Source: Skeletonema tropicum (taxonomy: Eukaryota > Bacillariophyta > Thalassiosirophyceae > Thalassiosirales > Thalassiosiraceae). Taken from it: 64,000 nucleotides of DNA. The notes beneath the pieces are model-generated. The model made no database searches. It worked only from the letters and a program-made list of their open reading frames with translations, and was not told the DNA's origin. The stretch lies in the NCBI GenBank assembly GCA_037178625.1, contig CM074141.1:248001-312000 (forward strand), in the 5' to 3' direction. A program made the translations under genes and the position numbers. How positions within the stretch are numbered: the first letter of the stretch is position 1; the number at the start of each line of letters is the position of its first letter. Positions 53,890-63,979 of this stretch are shown one piece after another.

Positions 53890-55946
53890 CTACGTATCAC
53901 TGGTATTGCAAACAAGAAAAGAATCGTGGATACGCCTTCGCTTTTGGGGGGGCTGAGACGACTCTTGAGTCGACTGAGAGCTACTTCTTTGTGAAGTAGA
54001 TCTGCCACCTGTACTGTATAATAAATATGAAATTTGGTCATCATTAAGTGACGACGCTGTTATCGGGCCATTGTTGCTCTCATAAAGTGCTTGAATGGCA
54101 GCTAGTCCTGCTGAGCCGTTTGCCTTACAAATCGTTCTCCCGAATATTTGTGTGTAGTAGGTGCTTGGATCTGGGCTTTTGTAGGATCCCCCATAATGGT
54201 AGTTTCGTTGTTTCGATTTCCAAATTGAATCAGCTCGTTCTAAGATGTTTGATGGGGTTCTAGTGAATGCTTGGTGAACCATGTTGGATGCGTTTGGAAA
54301 GTTGGACTTGTCGATGTTGTGGAGTGTTTTGTAGTCGCTGGGTGGAGGTGTGCCATATAGGAAGTAATTAATTGTAGGTCCGAAGAGTCCTAGTGGGCTG
54401 ATTGCAAAAGGAAGTAGTTGCATGTTATCTGAGTAAAGTTCTCCGATGATTTGTTCTCCGGTGAGTGTTATTTGTGATGAGCTGTCGGTGCGTGATGCAT
54501 TTGAACCTCTGCCTCTTTGAAACTTGATCTTCTCTGCCGAAAGGAGTGACGCGACGATATTGTTTGATTTAGCGTTACTTCCACCTCGGGATGGAGAAGG
54601 GCAAGTGTCAGAGTTGCATGTGACCATGTCAAATCCAATTTTAGATAGTTTGCATCTGAAGTGGTTCTCGTTTGAGACTATTGGGAGGTTGAAATGGGTG
54701 TCGAATGGTTTAATGTTGGATTTTTTGATGCTGCGGACTAAGCCTGTAGTTTCTTTACAGATTTTTGTGTCTGTGAGTTGGATGAAGGGAATGAGTGTTT
54801 CCATCTCCTTGTGCCACATATCTCTCCATTTGTTGTGCATCTTCGTTTTGAATTGTTTGCTGAGGTGGCTGCATTGATATAGATGGTCTCCTTTTGTGTC
54901 GAAGTCTTGTTTGCAGAAGGGGAATTTGAGTTGTTCTGTTGTTTCCCAAATGTTCATACGTAAACAGCGGAGGAGGTTGAATCTGAAAAGGCGGTTGTCT
55001 TGTCTATTTTCTTCATCGCTTCTTGGAAGGTCCAAAAGTCCTTGTCCCATCTTGCCGTCGATGATTTCTGCGATGTTGTGTGTGCTGTCGTTTGGAAGGT
55101 AATTGATCATTTTTCCACTTAGGCGAGAGGATGCTTCCTTGTTGATAATATCATGGCATTTTTGTAGTGGTGTATTATTGATGAAGGTTGATATTCCTTG
55201 AGCTGTATCATCTCCGGTGCATATCTTTGCTATTGCCGGTGCAAATTTGTTGAAGATTTGGAAGGTGGTAGATGGATTGGTCTCTCTATTTGCATAGAGT
55301 GATGTGATTGAGTCGGGTAGCATAAATCTTGTGCGCTTTGGTCCAAGAAATACTCCATTATAGATTGTGTTGAGTGTTCCTTTGGTTGCTAGAATTGAAG
55401 CTGGAATGGCTTTGTCTCTTGGAGTGTTGAGGCCCAGTCCTCCCATTTTTGTGCTCATGTTCATTAGGAGTTGTGAGTGGGTAGGTACTGTGTCTTTGTT
55501 GGTAATGGATTTGATGATGTGTGCATTGATATTGTCGAATGCTCTGGCAGTGAGACTATCCCATGTATCCCAAGCTTCTCCGATGCAAATGGAAGTATGA
55601 GCATGAGCAAAACATCGGCTGGAAAGAGATGATTTAGGCGTTGAGATGTGCATTGTCTGTAGAGTTGGATGATGTTTTGGTCGTCGTCGAGGCCGTTTAG
55701 GAGGTTGTCGGCGTCAGTTTGTATCTTCTGGAGATAGTCGGTGATGAATGCTTTTTGGAATGATGGCGAACCTATTGGAGAGCCTAAAATGCGAAGGCCG
55801 TTTGTTTCTTCATACATTACAGAGTCTTTGGTGGAATAAAGTGAGATTGCTTCTTGGAGATCTTGTGCGATAGAGGAGTTGGATTGAAAGTGAGCGTGAA
55901 GAACAGAATGGCCGGAGGTGGTAGTCATAATTCTTGTTTTGTTCAT
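53890..55946 (-). mobile_element. 5'-truncated LINE (non-LTR retrotransposon)
   Basis: Two overlapping minus-strand frames (55946-55464 and 55653-53890) join through a frameshift near 55600. The first holds the segment after the RT catalytic box (LRILGSPIGSPSFQKAFITD). The second carries the downstream region, including FRFNLLRCLRMNIWE and a Cys/His motif (FCKQDFDTKGDHLYQCSHLS) of the kind that ends LINE polyproteins in algae and plants. The RT active site and ORF1 are missing upstream, so the copy is 5'-truncated at about 55950. It sits between the divergent starts of LRR copies I and H. A relic of a related element is at 20743. Confidence 0.8.
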
Positions 55947-56015
55947 AACAGCTCGATCCCGAGGATGTTCTCGAGATTGATGCGCTTTCTACTAGTATGT
56001 CAAAGCAAAGATTCT

Positions 56016-56024
56016 AATTCCTAC
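56016..56024 (+). promoter_or_regulatory. Shared upstream motif of LRR genes (copy H)
   Basis: AATTCCTAC 131 bp before the copy H start; the pyrimidine-rich block seen before it in A, D and G is absent. The LINE truncation point is only ~70 bp upstream. Confidence 0.5.
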
Positions 56025-56154
56025 ATGAGAAGTGTTGCTCGGACATGCTACTCTTGTGGTGGAACTTTTGACAGACATCGACAACAACTTCTCCATCGTC
56101 GCGTCACTCCTCGCTAATACATGCTATTATGTACCCCTGTTCCTACAATATACA

Positions 56155-57067
56155 ATGGCGGCGAGGGGCGATAATAATTTCATGAGATACGTCTATAGAG
56201 GCGAGGAGGGCGAGATTATTCCTCGCGGTGCAACTCATATCATCGTTCATGAATCCGTCACCGTTATTCGAATGCGGTTATTCGCTCAGCATCGTATCGT
56301 TGAAGTTATCTGTCATGATAAAGTCGACAAGATTGAAAGAGAAGCATTCTACAAGTGCCCTCGCTTAAGACGAGTGATCATGCCGGGCGTCAAAATTGTT
56401 GAACGGAGGGCATTCACTAATTGTATAGCCCTGACGGGCGTGGTATGTGGCAAGGTGGAAATTATTAAACAATGGGCATTTTATTGCTGCAAATCTATGA
56501 GAAACATCAATCTGCCATCCGCCAGGATCGTTGAGAGTTATGCATTCACTTACTGTTACGCCCTGACGGATGTAAAATTCGGTTGCAAGCAGGAAAGATT
56601 TGAGGGGATGGCATTCTGCAACTGCACCTCTCTTGAACGGATCACAATCCCATTGAGAGATGCCTTGATTCCTGCTGATAACACATTCATAGCGTGTGAA
56701 AAACTGAAGCACGTTGAATTCGTTGAGGGGGAGCTACATCAAACAATCGCCGCATTTACATTTGGAGGAATGGAGTAATGATATGAATCGAGAAATTGAT
56801 TCAATCAATCAGACTCTCCCCACTGCAGATGCTGGTTATCATGATGATGAGGTGGATATCAATGGAGAGAAGGCCGTTGCGATACGAACTTGGATTAGAT
56901 CACTTCTCGGCAAAATTGTTGACTACACAGCAGAGCATCGCCGTTTGATGGATGAGGACGTTGTGCCTACCCTCCAGCGTTTTGTGCCTCAAGATATTGC
57001 GATGAATAATATCCTTCCTTTTCTCAACTTGCCATCACACACATTTGAAGTGGTGGATCGTGCTTAG
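56155..57067 (+). pseudogene. BspA-like LRR protein, type 1 (copy H), one frameshift
   Basis: MAARGDNNFMRYVYRGEEGE starts at 56155. The LRR domain is intact except for a one-residue deletion (AQHRIVEVIC versus HPNIVEVIC). One extra T in GCCGCATTTACATTTGG (near 56754) shifts the frame, giving an early stop at 56778. The helical C-terminus continues in the next frame (LHLEEWSNDMNREIDSINQT, IRTWIRSLLGKIVDYTAEH) to NILPFLNLPSHTFEVVDRA at 57067. As with copies D and E, one base separates it from an intact gene. Confidence 0.82.
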
Positions 57068-57776
57068 AAGGGGAGATTAGACTGACGACATGGAAATAGA
57101 GTAGGTCAATCGTCAGACGTATAACAACATAGAAGTATTCCGACGTGCATGCCTCGTGCGTACTATTCATTCTGCATAATATTTAGATCTTCGCACCGTG
57201 CTCCTTGCCCACTCCTCAACTCCATTCAATCTGATTGGTGCAGTCATCAACGGTGTATCGCTGGGCCTCTGTTCTATACTCAGAACACTCCTCTACACTG
57301 AACTTGGTTGGTGTTAGTGCGTTCCCTTGTCACTGCAATGAAAGACCTCCACCCCCTTGCCCATGCCTCTGATACATTTCCCATCCCGAGCAAGTTTAAG
57401 TTTAACTAGTGCATCCATCAAACGTGCATTTTCTGTCAATATCTTTAGGCATGAATTTTTGTAGACCTTTTTGCACCATGCTTGGTGTGTTGCACTCTCA
57501 TCTATTCCGAGCTTTATTGGTGCGTGTGGATCCAGAACCCCCCCATTACCCACTATTTGCATTCATCATAAAACTTGAACGAAAGGAGCTCTTCAACAAA
57601 TAATGTACCAAAATTAAAGAAAAGAATCCTCGTGATATTGGTCTCTCTAGAGAGTTAGCTATAGCCACCATGTTCCTATCATGTTATCCCCTTCTATTAC
57701 CTCTCATTCACGCCCAGCAAAACGCACTATTCCAAGTCTTCTTCTCTCTCTCTCTCTCCATCTATCAACCATCACA
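57068..57776. other. Intergenic with LRR 3' flank repeat
   Basis: 57110-57200 (CAACATAGAAGTATTC, CATTCTGCATAATATTTAGATC, TTCGCACCGTGCTCCT) recurs in inverse at about 60010-60090 after LRR fragment L, so it is a shared 3' flank of type-1 genes. No gene supported. Confidence 0.5.
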
Positions 57777-59421
57777 TCAAACTGGAACAAACTTGATTCC
57801 AGGTCTCGTATCTTCCGCCCAAAACACTTCGCGATACAAACAATGCCCCGCAGCACCCGCATCCATCAACACAGCAGGCATACCAAACTCCTCACGACAA
57901 ACTATCGTCACATCTCGTACTGCCACGATGGTCAAACCTACCAAAAACAATAAAGGTAGGCGTACCATGTTCCACACAAATTGTTCCGACTGGCCCCTTC
58001 TTTCTCGAATACGATGACGACGACCTAGTAGCAGCCCTTGCAGGCTTTAATCCGACTCTTCCTCTGTAACGTCCACCGTCCCATCCGATTATCCGCACTA
58101 GCACTCACCGCATCAAAATTCACCCCACCCTCCAATTCTCCCGGTAACATTAACGCACTGGGGATAGGACGGGATGCCAAACATGTTACGGGTAGATCGT
58201 GAACTTCCTTGAATTCCTTTGAGTACCGATTTGGTTTCGAGGTTGTAAAGTAGGATGGAACCCTCGACACTTCCGAGGGCGAGGATGGTGCAGTCGGAGG
58301 AGAGGGAGGTTGCGGATATTGGGACTGGTGAGCATTGTACTCTGTATTCTGGACGAATGTTTCGTTGTTGCTGCTGTTGGCTGTGGTTCGTCCCTCCTCC
58401 TCCTCCCCCACCACCACCTGAAGATGACGACTTCCACTTGGTCAAATATGCCGCACCCCTCTTTCCACTAGCGATCGTATATATCACCCTCCCTCCAAAT
58501 CACCATACGCACACCCCCTCACTAATATCTGCGGTGCTCGTTTCATCATTCTTGGATCCTTCGTCTTGATTGTCGACTTCGATGGATCAATTGCCGCTGG
58601 TGGTGGACCATTTGGATCATGTACCTCACACTTCATCATGGCCAATTCCTTCCCGGTTCCAACACTAAAGATACGTGCAGTACCATCCTTGGCACTGGAT
58701 AATAGTTCATGTCCACGGGGGTGGAATTGAATGGCGCATATGGCCTTGGTATGTCCCTTGCATTCGATAATTTTGGTTAGCTTCAAGCTATTAATTCGAA
58801 CTGCTCTCAGTATTGTTATTAGTTTGAATTTCAAATACGACCAAATGTCCATTTTCACAGCCCACACCTATCAAATGCTGCAATTGATTTCTGCTGCACA
58901 TTAAACATGGCAGTGTATGTTGCAACATTTGCTCCATAACCGCTGCCCACATTGGCCTTGGCCAATAAACTATAATTATTCGTTGCTGCTCCCTCGATAG
59001 TAGTATTATTTTCAGCAGCATTTATCGGAATTCCATAGAGTAAAATCTCATCACCGATACAGGCCACCAATCGAATCATTTGAAGTTTATCATCGTGTGG
59101 TCGAAAGGCGTGTATTCCAAAACAGAGTGCTTCGCCTGTCGAAATTTCAACGGTTGTCCTCGATAACAACGACGGGATGTCCGATGCATTAAAATCATCC
59201 TCCGCTTCACCGCCGCCACCGCGCTGCTGTCGCTGAGCCACCAACTCACAAACAATTTTATTCCCCACGCCAGTCTTGGCAGATCCCCCGCCACCGCAGT
59301 AGGCAGTGAAGGATACACCGTCATTTTTGGGTGTGGCGGGAGTGCCGTGCCAGGTGAGGCCGAAGACGGGGAAGGAGAGTGAGTCGACTAAGGAGGGAGG
59401 GCGGATTTTTGGTTTGCCCAT
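57777..59421 (-). pseudogene. SEC12/PREB-like WD40 membrane protein, frame broken repeatedly
   Basis: Successive minus-strand frames read as one protein. It starts MGKPKIRPPSLVDSLSFPVF at 59421. WD40-type blades follow: LIGVGCENGHLVVFEI, ECKGHTKAICAIQFHPRGHE with LLSSAKDGTARIFSVGTGKE, TILALGSVEGSILLYNLETK, and FDAVSASADNRMGRWTLQRK. A single hydrophobic segment (VRLPLLFLVGLTIVAVRD) lies near the end, with a short tail to 57777. WD40 plus one C-terminal membrane span is the architecture of SEC12/PREB, the ER-bound exchange factor for SAR1 in COPII assembly. About five frame changes occur (near 58900, 58810, 58485, 58220 and 58040), several at short G or A runs. Either a pseudogene or an essential gene with assembly indels. 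Confidence 0.6.
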
Positions 59422-59694
59422 TGTGATGCTCTATTTTATTGTTGTTCAGTGGCGAAGTAGACCTACTTATGGGTGTTGTCGACATGTATTATGTTGTATT
59501 GTCGGCGATAAGTTGTGTCATCTTCATCTTAATGGTCTTTGTGCAAAAGCAGATAAGTTTTGATTTTTGCGGGAAGATGGCGTGGCTGAAGTGCGTGCGG
59601 TACTCAAGACAAGGGAATAAGACTCTAGATAAGATGGCTGTCTTGATATGCGGCTACCACCTTCGCATTTTGTGCTGGAAATGTTCGCCTTGCC

Positions 59695-59935
59695 TCTTTG
59701 AACCATGTGCCAAATCCTCCTTTGACAAGCAAGCTCTATATACAGGAGCTGTAGATCTATAATCTATAGCTCGAGCTCTAGCTCGTATTTAATCAATGAT
59801 GTATGGTCTCCCTCTAACTATAATCATAGAACTCGCCCCCAGGGGGATCACCGTAAGTACATTTCGCTGAAGACACTTCTTGTCTTGTCAACCGCCAAGC
59901 AATCATCAAACGATGCACCATAGTTGGATTTACCA
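59695..59935. repeat. Dispersed repeat, inverted copy of 52015-52190
   Basis: Contains TTTGACAAGCAAGCTC, CGCTGAAGACACTTCTTGTC and CATCAAACGATGCACCAT, the inverse of blocks at 52015-52190. The CCCAGGGGG core is partly kept. 59422-60153 otherwise has no supported gene. Confidence 0.6.
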
Positions 59936-60153
59936 ATCCAGCTTCGTTGTAGAGGAGTGTGTGAAGGTATGGAAGAGAGGCCTAGCGTTGAAAGCACTGA
60001 TGGAGGAGTGCGCCAGGAGCACGGTGCGAAGATCTAAATATGCAGAATGAATAGTACACAGAAGGCTGCTTGTCGAATACTTCTATGTTCTCTTACATCT
60101 GACACAATTGAACTACTCTATCTCCACGATGTCACTAGTATCTATCTTCCCTT

Positions 60154-60420
60154 CTAAGTACGATCTCCCACTTCAAATTTGTATGGCGGCAAATTGAGAA
60201 AGGAAGGACTACTATTCATCACAATATCTTGAGGCAAAAATCGCTGGAGGGTAGGCGCAACATCCTCCTCCAATAAGCGGCGATGCTGTTCTTTGTAGTG
60301 CAAAATTTTGCCAAGAAGTGGTCCGTATTGTCTGGGCCTTTTCTCCCTCGACATCCTCATCCTCCTCATCATCAAAGTACCACAACCAACGAGTTTTGTT
60401 CTCGGTTTGATGTTGCTGTC
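60154..60420 (-). pseudogene. BspA-like LRR protein, type 1 (fragment L), C-terminus only
   Basis: Minus-strand pieces read YFDDEEDEDVEGEKAQTIR, then (after a frame change near 60311) LLGKILHYKEQHRRLLEEDV and APTLQRFLPQDIVMN, ending LPPYKFEVGDRT. This is the helical C-terminus of a type-1 gene with the LRR part absent. It abuts the 5' end of type-2 copy J in divergent orientation, marking a rearrangement breakpoint near 60420-60440. Confidence 0.75.
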
Positions 60421-60442
60421 GTCGCCGTCTGGGAGCAGTAAT

Positions 60443-61448
60443 ATGATGGCGGAGGCAAGAGGCGAAGATGAGATTTTTGTCTACATGGGCGGCGATCAAG
60501 AAGTGCCCGATGGTGTGAGACGTGTCAGAATTCATAGATCCGTCAAAATCATTCCATCAAGGGGATCCGTCAAAATCATTCCATCAAGGGCATTCCAGCG
60601 TCGTAATAAGCTAATATCTGCGGAGTTTCACGATGAGATCGAAAGTATTGAGGAGGAGGCGTTCTATTGGTGCACTTCATTGAGGAGTGTGAAATTATGG
60701 GTGTCAAGATCATCAAAACGCGGGCATTCAACAACTGTAGAGCCCTAACAGATGTAGAATTTGGTGACATGCTGGAAACGATTGAATTTGCGGCATTCTA
60801 CGGCTGCTTCTCATTGATCATTGAGGGGCTTGACGATGCCATCCGTAAAGACCATTCGAAGCCGGGCGTTTGGTAACTGCTTCGAGTTATCTGATGTGAA
60901 ATTGAGCGAACGACTTGACACACTACATGAAGGTGCATTCGTTAGCTGCCTCAAATTGAATCGAATCATCTTGCCACTGAAAGATATTATGATCGAAGAT
61001 GGTATTGGTGCAGGTGTATTCGATGAGTGCCCACAGCTTGCATTAGTGGATCTGGCTGGGGGGATCCACCAAACTGTTGCCTCTTTGCATATGGAGAGCT
61101 GGAGAAATGATTTGAAGGGACGAAATCAACCGCATCAGCATCAATCAAGCACTAACTGACACTGAGGAGTGGCAAAAGACACGGGCTATAAAGTGGTGGT
61201 TGGAATCAGTCATCCGCAAACATGACCACTGCAAGGCTGAACACCAAAAGATATTGAAGGAGGCTACAACGCTTCTTGAACTCGCTCTTTGGAAGGCCAA
61301 TCTTGATGACAATGGGGGAGATAAACTTGAGAGGGAGGGAGTAAGAACAACAAGGGGAAGTCGAAAGAGAGCAAGACAAGAGATCTGTGTCACGTCAGGT
61401 GCAAGCATTGTGATCAAGAATGTGCTGCCCTTTCTTGTTTTGAAATAA
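60443..61448 (+). pseudogene. BspA-like LRR protein, type 2 (copy J), three frameshifts
   Basis: Starts MMAEARGEDEIFVYMGGDQE. A 27-bp tandem duplication (60537-60590) repeats SVKIIPSRG. Frame changes occur near 60688 (one base missing in AAATTATGGGTG), near 60825, and near 61112 (extra C in GGACGAAATC). LRR blocks persist in each frame (GVKIIKTRAFNNCRALTDVE, PSVKTIRSRAFGNCFELSDV). The C-terminal HCKAEHQKILKEATTLLEL, VRTTRGSRKRARQE and NVLPFLVLK are intact. Confidence 0.82.
60537..60590 (+). repeat. 27-bp perfect tandem duplication inside LRR copy J
   Basis: Two identical 27-bp units (GATCCGTCAAAATC... to ...CATCAAGGG) in frame, adding nine residues. The other type-2 copies have one unit. Confidence 0.9.
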
Positions 61449-62218
61449 TGGTACGCTTTGACAGACTCAACTCTATCTCTGACCAACATCACGACGGTGT
61501 TCCTTGAAAAGTCGACTGTAAAATCGACCAAGTTAGTACCACTCTAAGTGGGACTCCGAAGTAACTGACAGCTTTACGCGTGATAGAGTCACACATCAGT
61601 TTTTTTTGGCTAAGACAAAAATCAAGAAAAGCATCGTTATCCGTAGTAGTTGCTTTGCTATGAAAAGGGCAATGATTAAAACAATTAATATGGTTTGCAC
61701 AATAGTAATGTCATGTACATAGTTGTGAGCTGCCGCCTGTGTTGCATCTGCTTCCAACGTATCATCTAATCAACATCCTTGGGGCCGACACCGACAAGTA
61801 AGCTATCATCAGAAAGACACTATCATATCTCATGCCTGTGTGTGAATGAAGTACACCCCGCACGTTCCGCTTGCTGACAACACCCCAACAGACGTCCTGT
61901 TATATATTATGCGCTTCTAGCCACCTCGTTGTCGCATTTTGAAGCATTAACGAACGACGAACCAGCGTCGCATTAGCTCCAGAGCGAGTAAACTATTCTT
62001 AGACTTGCAATAGATAACGGCAAGCTTCATAATAATTGGTCTCAATTCATTGTCAGATGGTTTGTCTTCCAAAGCAAACCCTGGATCCTCAACCGCAGCT
62101 GTATGCCTATTGACTGGACTATGAGTTAATCTTTTGACGTGTTTTGTATCTTTTCCCTTTACCACTAGCAGAGTACCATCATCAGAAGCTCAACCCGCTT
62201 CAACACTCCCTAAAAGCC
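61449..62218. other. Intergenic, no gene seen
   Basis: About 770 bp. A minus-strand frame at 61947-62165 has ordinary composition but no recognisable motif and is not called. Confidence 0.4.
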
Positions 62219-62614
62219 ATGGATCTTCCGACGGAGTTATCAACTTTCGAAATTCTTCGCCGGGACATCCTTGCTGGCAGTGAACCACTTGGTTCGGCAG
62301 TCGGCAGCAACTTCTCCACATCAGATGTTGATGGTTCATATGTGCCCTCTTTCTCCTCCTCCTTCTCATCACCATCGATCCAAATGCGGCCCCTAATGCA
62401 TCTAGAGCATCGCAAGCCTACTAATGCTGCTATCGATGACCTACTGGTAGCCATTGTTTGTGTATCGAGTAGTAATGGATATGATGTCGGCGGTGGGGGT
62501 GTCATGGTCGACTGGTCGATTTTGAGTGGTGTTTGGGCGGCTCGGTGCGAAGCGTGGTGGGGTTCCCAATTTTGGAGCGGTACTCAGTCGATTTTCTGCA
62601 GTTTTGCTAGCTAG
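62219..62614 (+). CDS. Hypothetical protein (131 aa), low confidence
   Basis: ATG at 62219 gives MDLPTELSTFEILRRDILAG, then a Ser-rich segment and AIDDLLVAIVCVSSSNGYDV. The C-terminal part (VWAARCEAWWGSQFWSG) looks like read-through into repetitive DNA with CGATTTT/AAAATCG palindromes (62570-62750). The gene may be truncated or may not exist. No family recognised. Confidence 0.3.
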   Translation: MDLPTELSTFEILRRDILAGSEPLGSAVGSNFSTSDVDGSYVPSFSSSFSSPSIQMRPLMHLEHRKPTNAAIDDLLVAIVCVSSSNGYDVGGGGVMVDWSILSGVWAARCEAWWGSQFWSGTQSIFCSFAS

Positions 62615-63029
62615 CAAAAGCGCGTAGTCGATAATCGACTGAAAAATCGACTGCCGGGCAGTTCGATACCCCCAGACACCCCAAAGTGTCAAGATTTCTA
62701 CTAGCTAAGTTGAGGGTGTCGCTACTAAAATCGACCTCGGTCGATTTTTCGGGATAACACTGAGGTTCTTTTTTTATGTATTCATAGAAGCTGACGCCTC
62801 GTAGTACCGTGGTCCTCCTTTTTATTCCATGATTATATACTTATCATCCTCACGGCTGCCTGCTTTTGTTACTTACAATGCGCACGATAGGCAGAGATGT
62901 AGAGACACCAAAAAGTAGATACACGAACATGATTAACTCATGGATGTAGACAATGAAGATGCTTACAGCATAGATGAATACGAAAGCATCTTATCCAGGC
63001 TGAGCATCAAACAATGGTCTAAGTACTTC

Positions 63030-63720
63030 TTATTTCAAAACTAGAAAGGGCAACACATTCTTGATCACAATGCTTGCACCAGATGTAACGCTGATCTCTT
63101 TCCTTGCTCTCTTTCGACTTCCCCTCGTTGTTCGAACTCCCTCCCTCTCACCTCCCTGGTTGTCATCAAGATTGGCCTTCCACAGAACAAGCTCTAACAG
63201 CGATGTAGCCTCCTTCAATAAAGTGCAGTGTTCAGTCTTGTAGTGATTGAGTCTTTGGATGACCGATGACATCCACTGCTCTATTTCCCATGTCTTCCCA
63301 TAATCAGTGTTGGGTAGTACTTGATTAATTCGCTTGATTTCATCTTTCATTTCATTTCTCCAGCTCTTCATATGCAGAGAGGCAACAGTGCTGTGGATCC
63401 CCCCAACAAATGTCACCAAATTCTACACCTGTTAGGGATCTACAACCAGGGAATGCGTCCGATTTGATGATCTTGATGCCCAGCAATTTAATGCATCCCC
63501 TCAATGAAGTGCAGCTGTCGAACGCATTCTCCTCAATAATTTCGATCTCATCATGAAACTCCACTGAAATTAGATTTCTACGACAGTCGAATGCCCGTCT
63601 CGGAATAATTTTGACGAATCCAAGGATCCGTGCACGCCGAACATGTTGAGGCACCTCTTGATCACAGCCCGTGTAGATAAAAATCTCATCATCTTCCTCT
63701 ATTGCCTCCGCCATTATCAT
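63030..63720 (-). pseudogene. BspA-like LRR protein, type 2 (copy K), internally deleted
   Basis: Starts MIMAEAIEEDDEIFIYTGCD at 63720 and runs through the N-terminal domain and first two or three repeats to LTGVEFGD. It then jumps to the C-terminal helices (VGGIHSTVASLHMKSWRNEM) in another frame, ending VRTTRGSRKRARKE and NVLPFLVLK at 63030. Compared with copy I, about 100 residues of LRR repeats are missing. The junction is near 63405-63425, and both sides carry GTCACC/CACCAAA-type sequence, suggesting deletion at a microhomology. Confidence 0.85.
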
Positions 63721-63970
63721 AAATTACAATAACGTCTATAATATCGCTTATTGTTGGTTGATAGCAATGGCAAATGACGCTCAGTCAACAACAACAACTA
63801 CAGAGAGCAGAGTCACAGGTGGCTGGTGGCAGCTTTATTATTATTTCTCCGCTGCTGGAAGCTAGGAAGATGAAGAATTCTTTAGGACAACGAAAGCCGC
63901 TGGCGGTTGAAGCATAACATCTCTACTTACTATCTAACTTTCTGCAATTTTCCTGGCTCTGTATTGTACG

Positions 63971-63979
63971 TAGGAATTA
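63971..63979 (-). promoter_or_regulatory. Shared upstream motif of LRR genes (copy K)
   Basis: AATTCCTAC in gene direction within GAAACTAATTCCTACGTAC, 251 bp before the copy K start. It is the one type-2 gene whose upstream region shows the motif; copies I and J have their upstream regions replaced by a LINE and by fragment L. Confidence 0.5.

Noticed and set aside
58255..58569. Plus-strand frame with a Pro run
   Set aside because: Antisense of the Gly-rich part of the SEC12-like gene.
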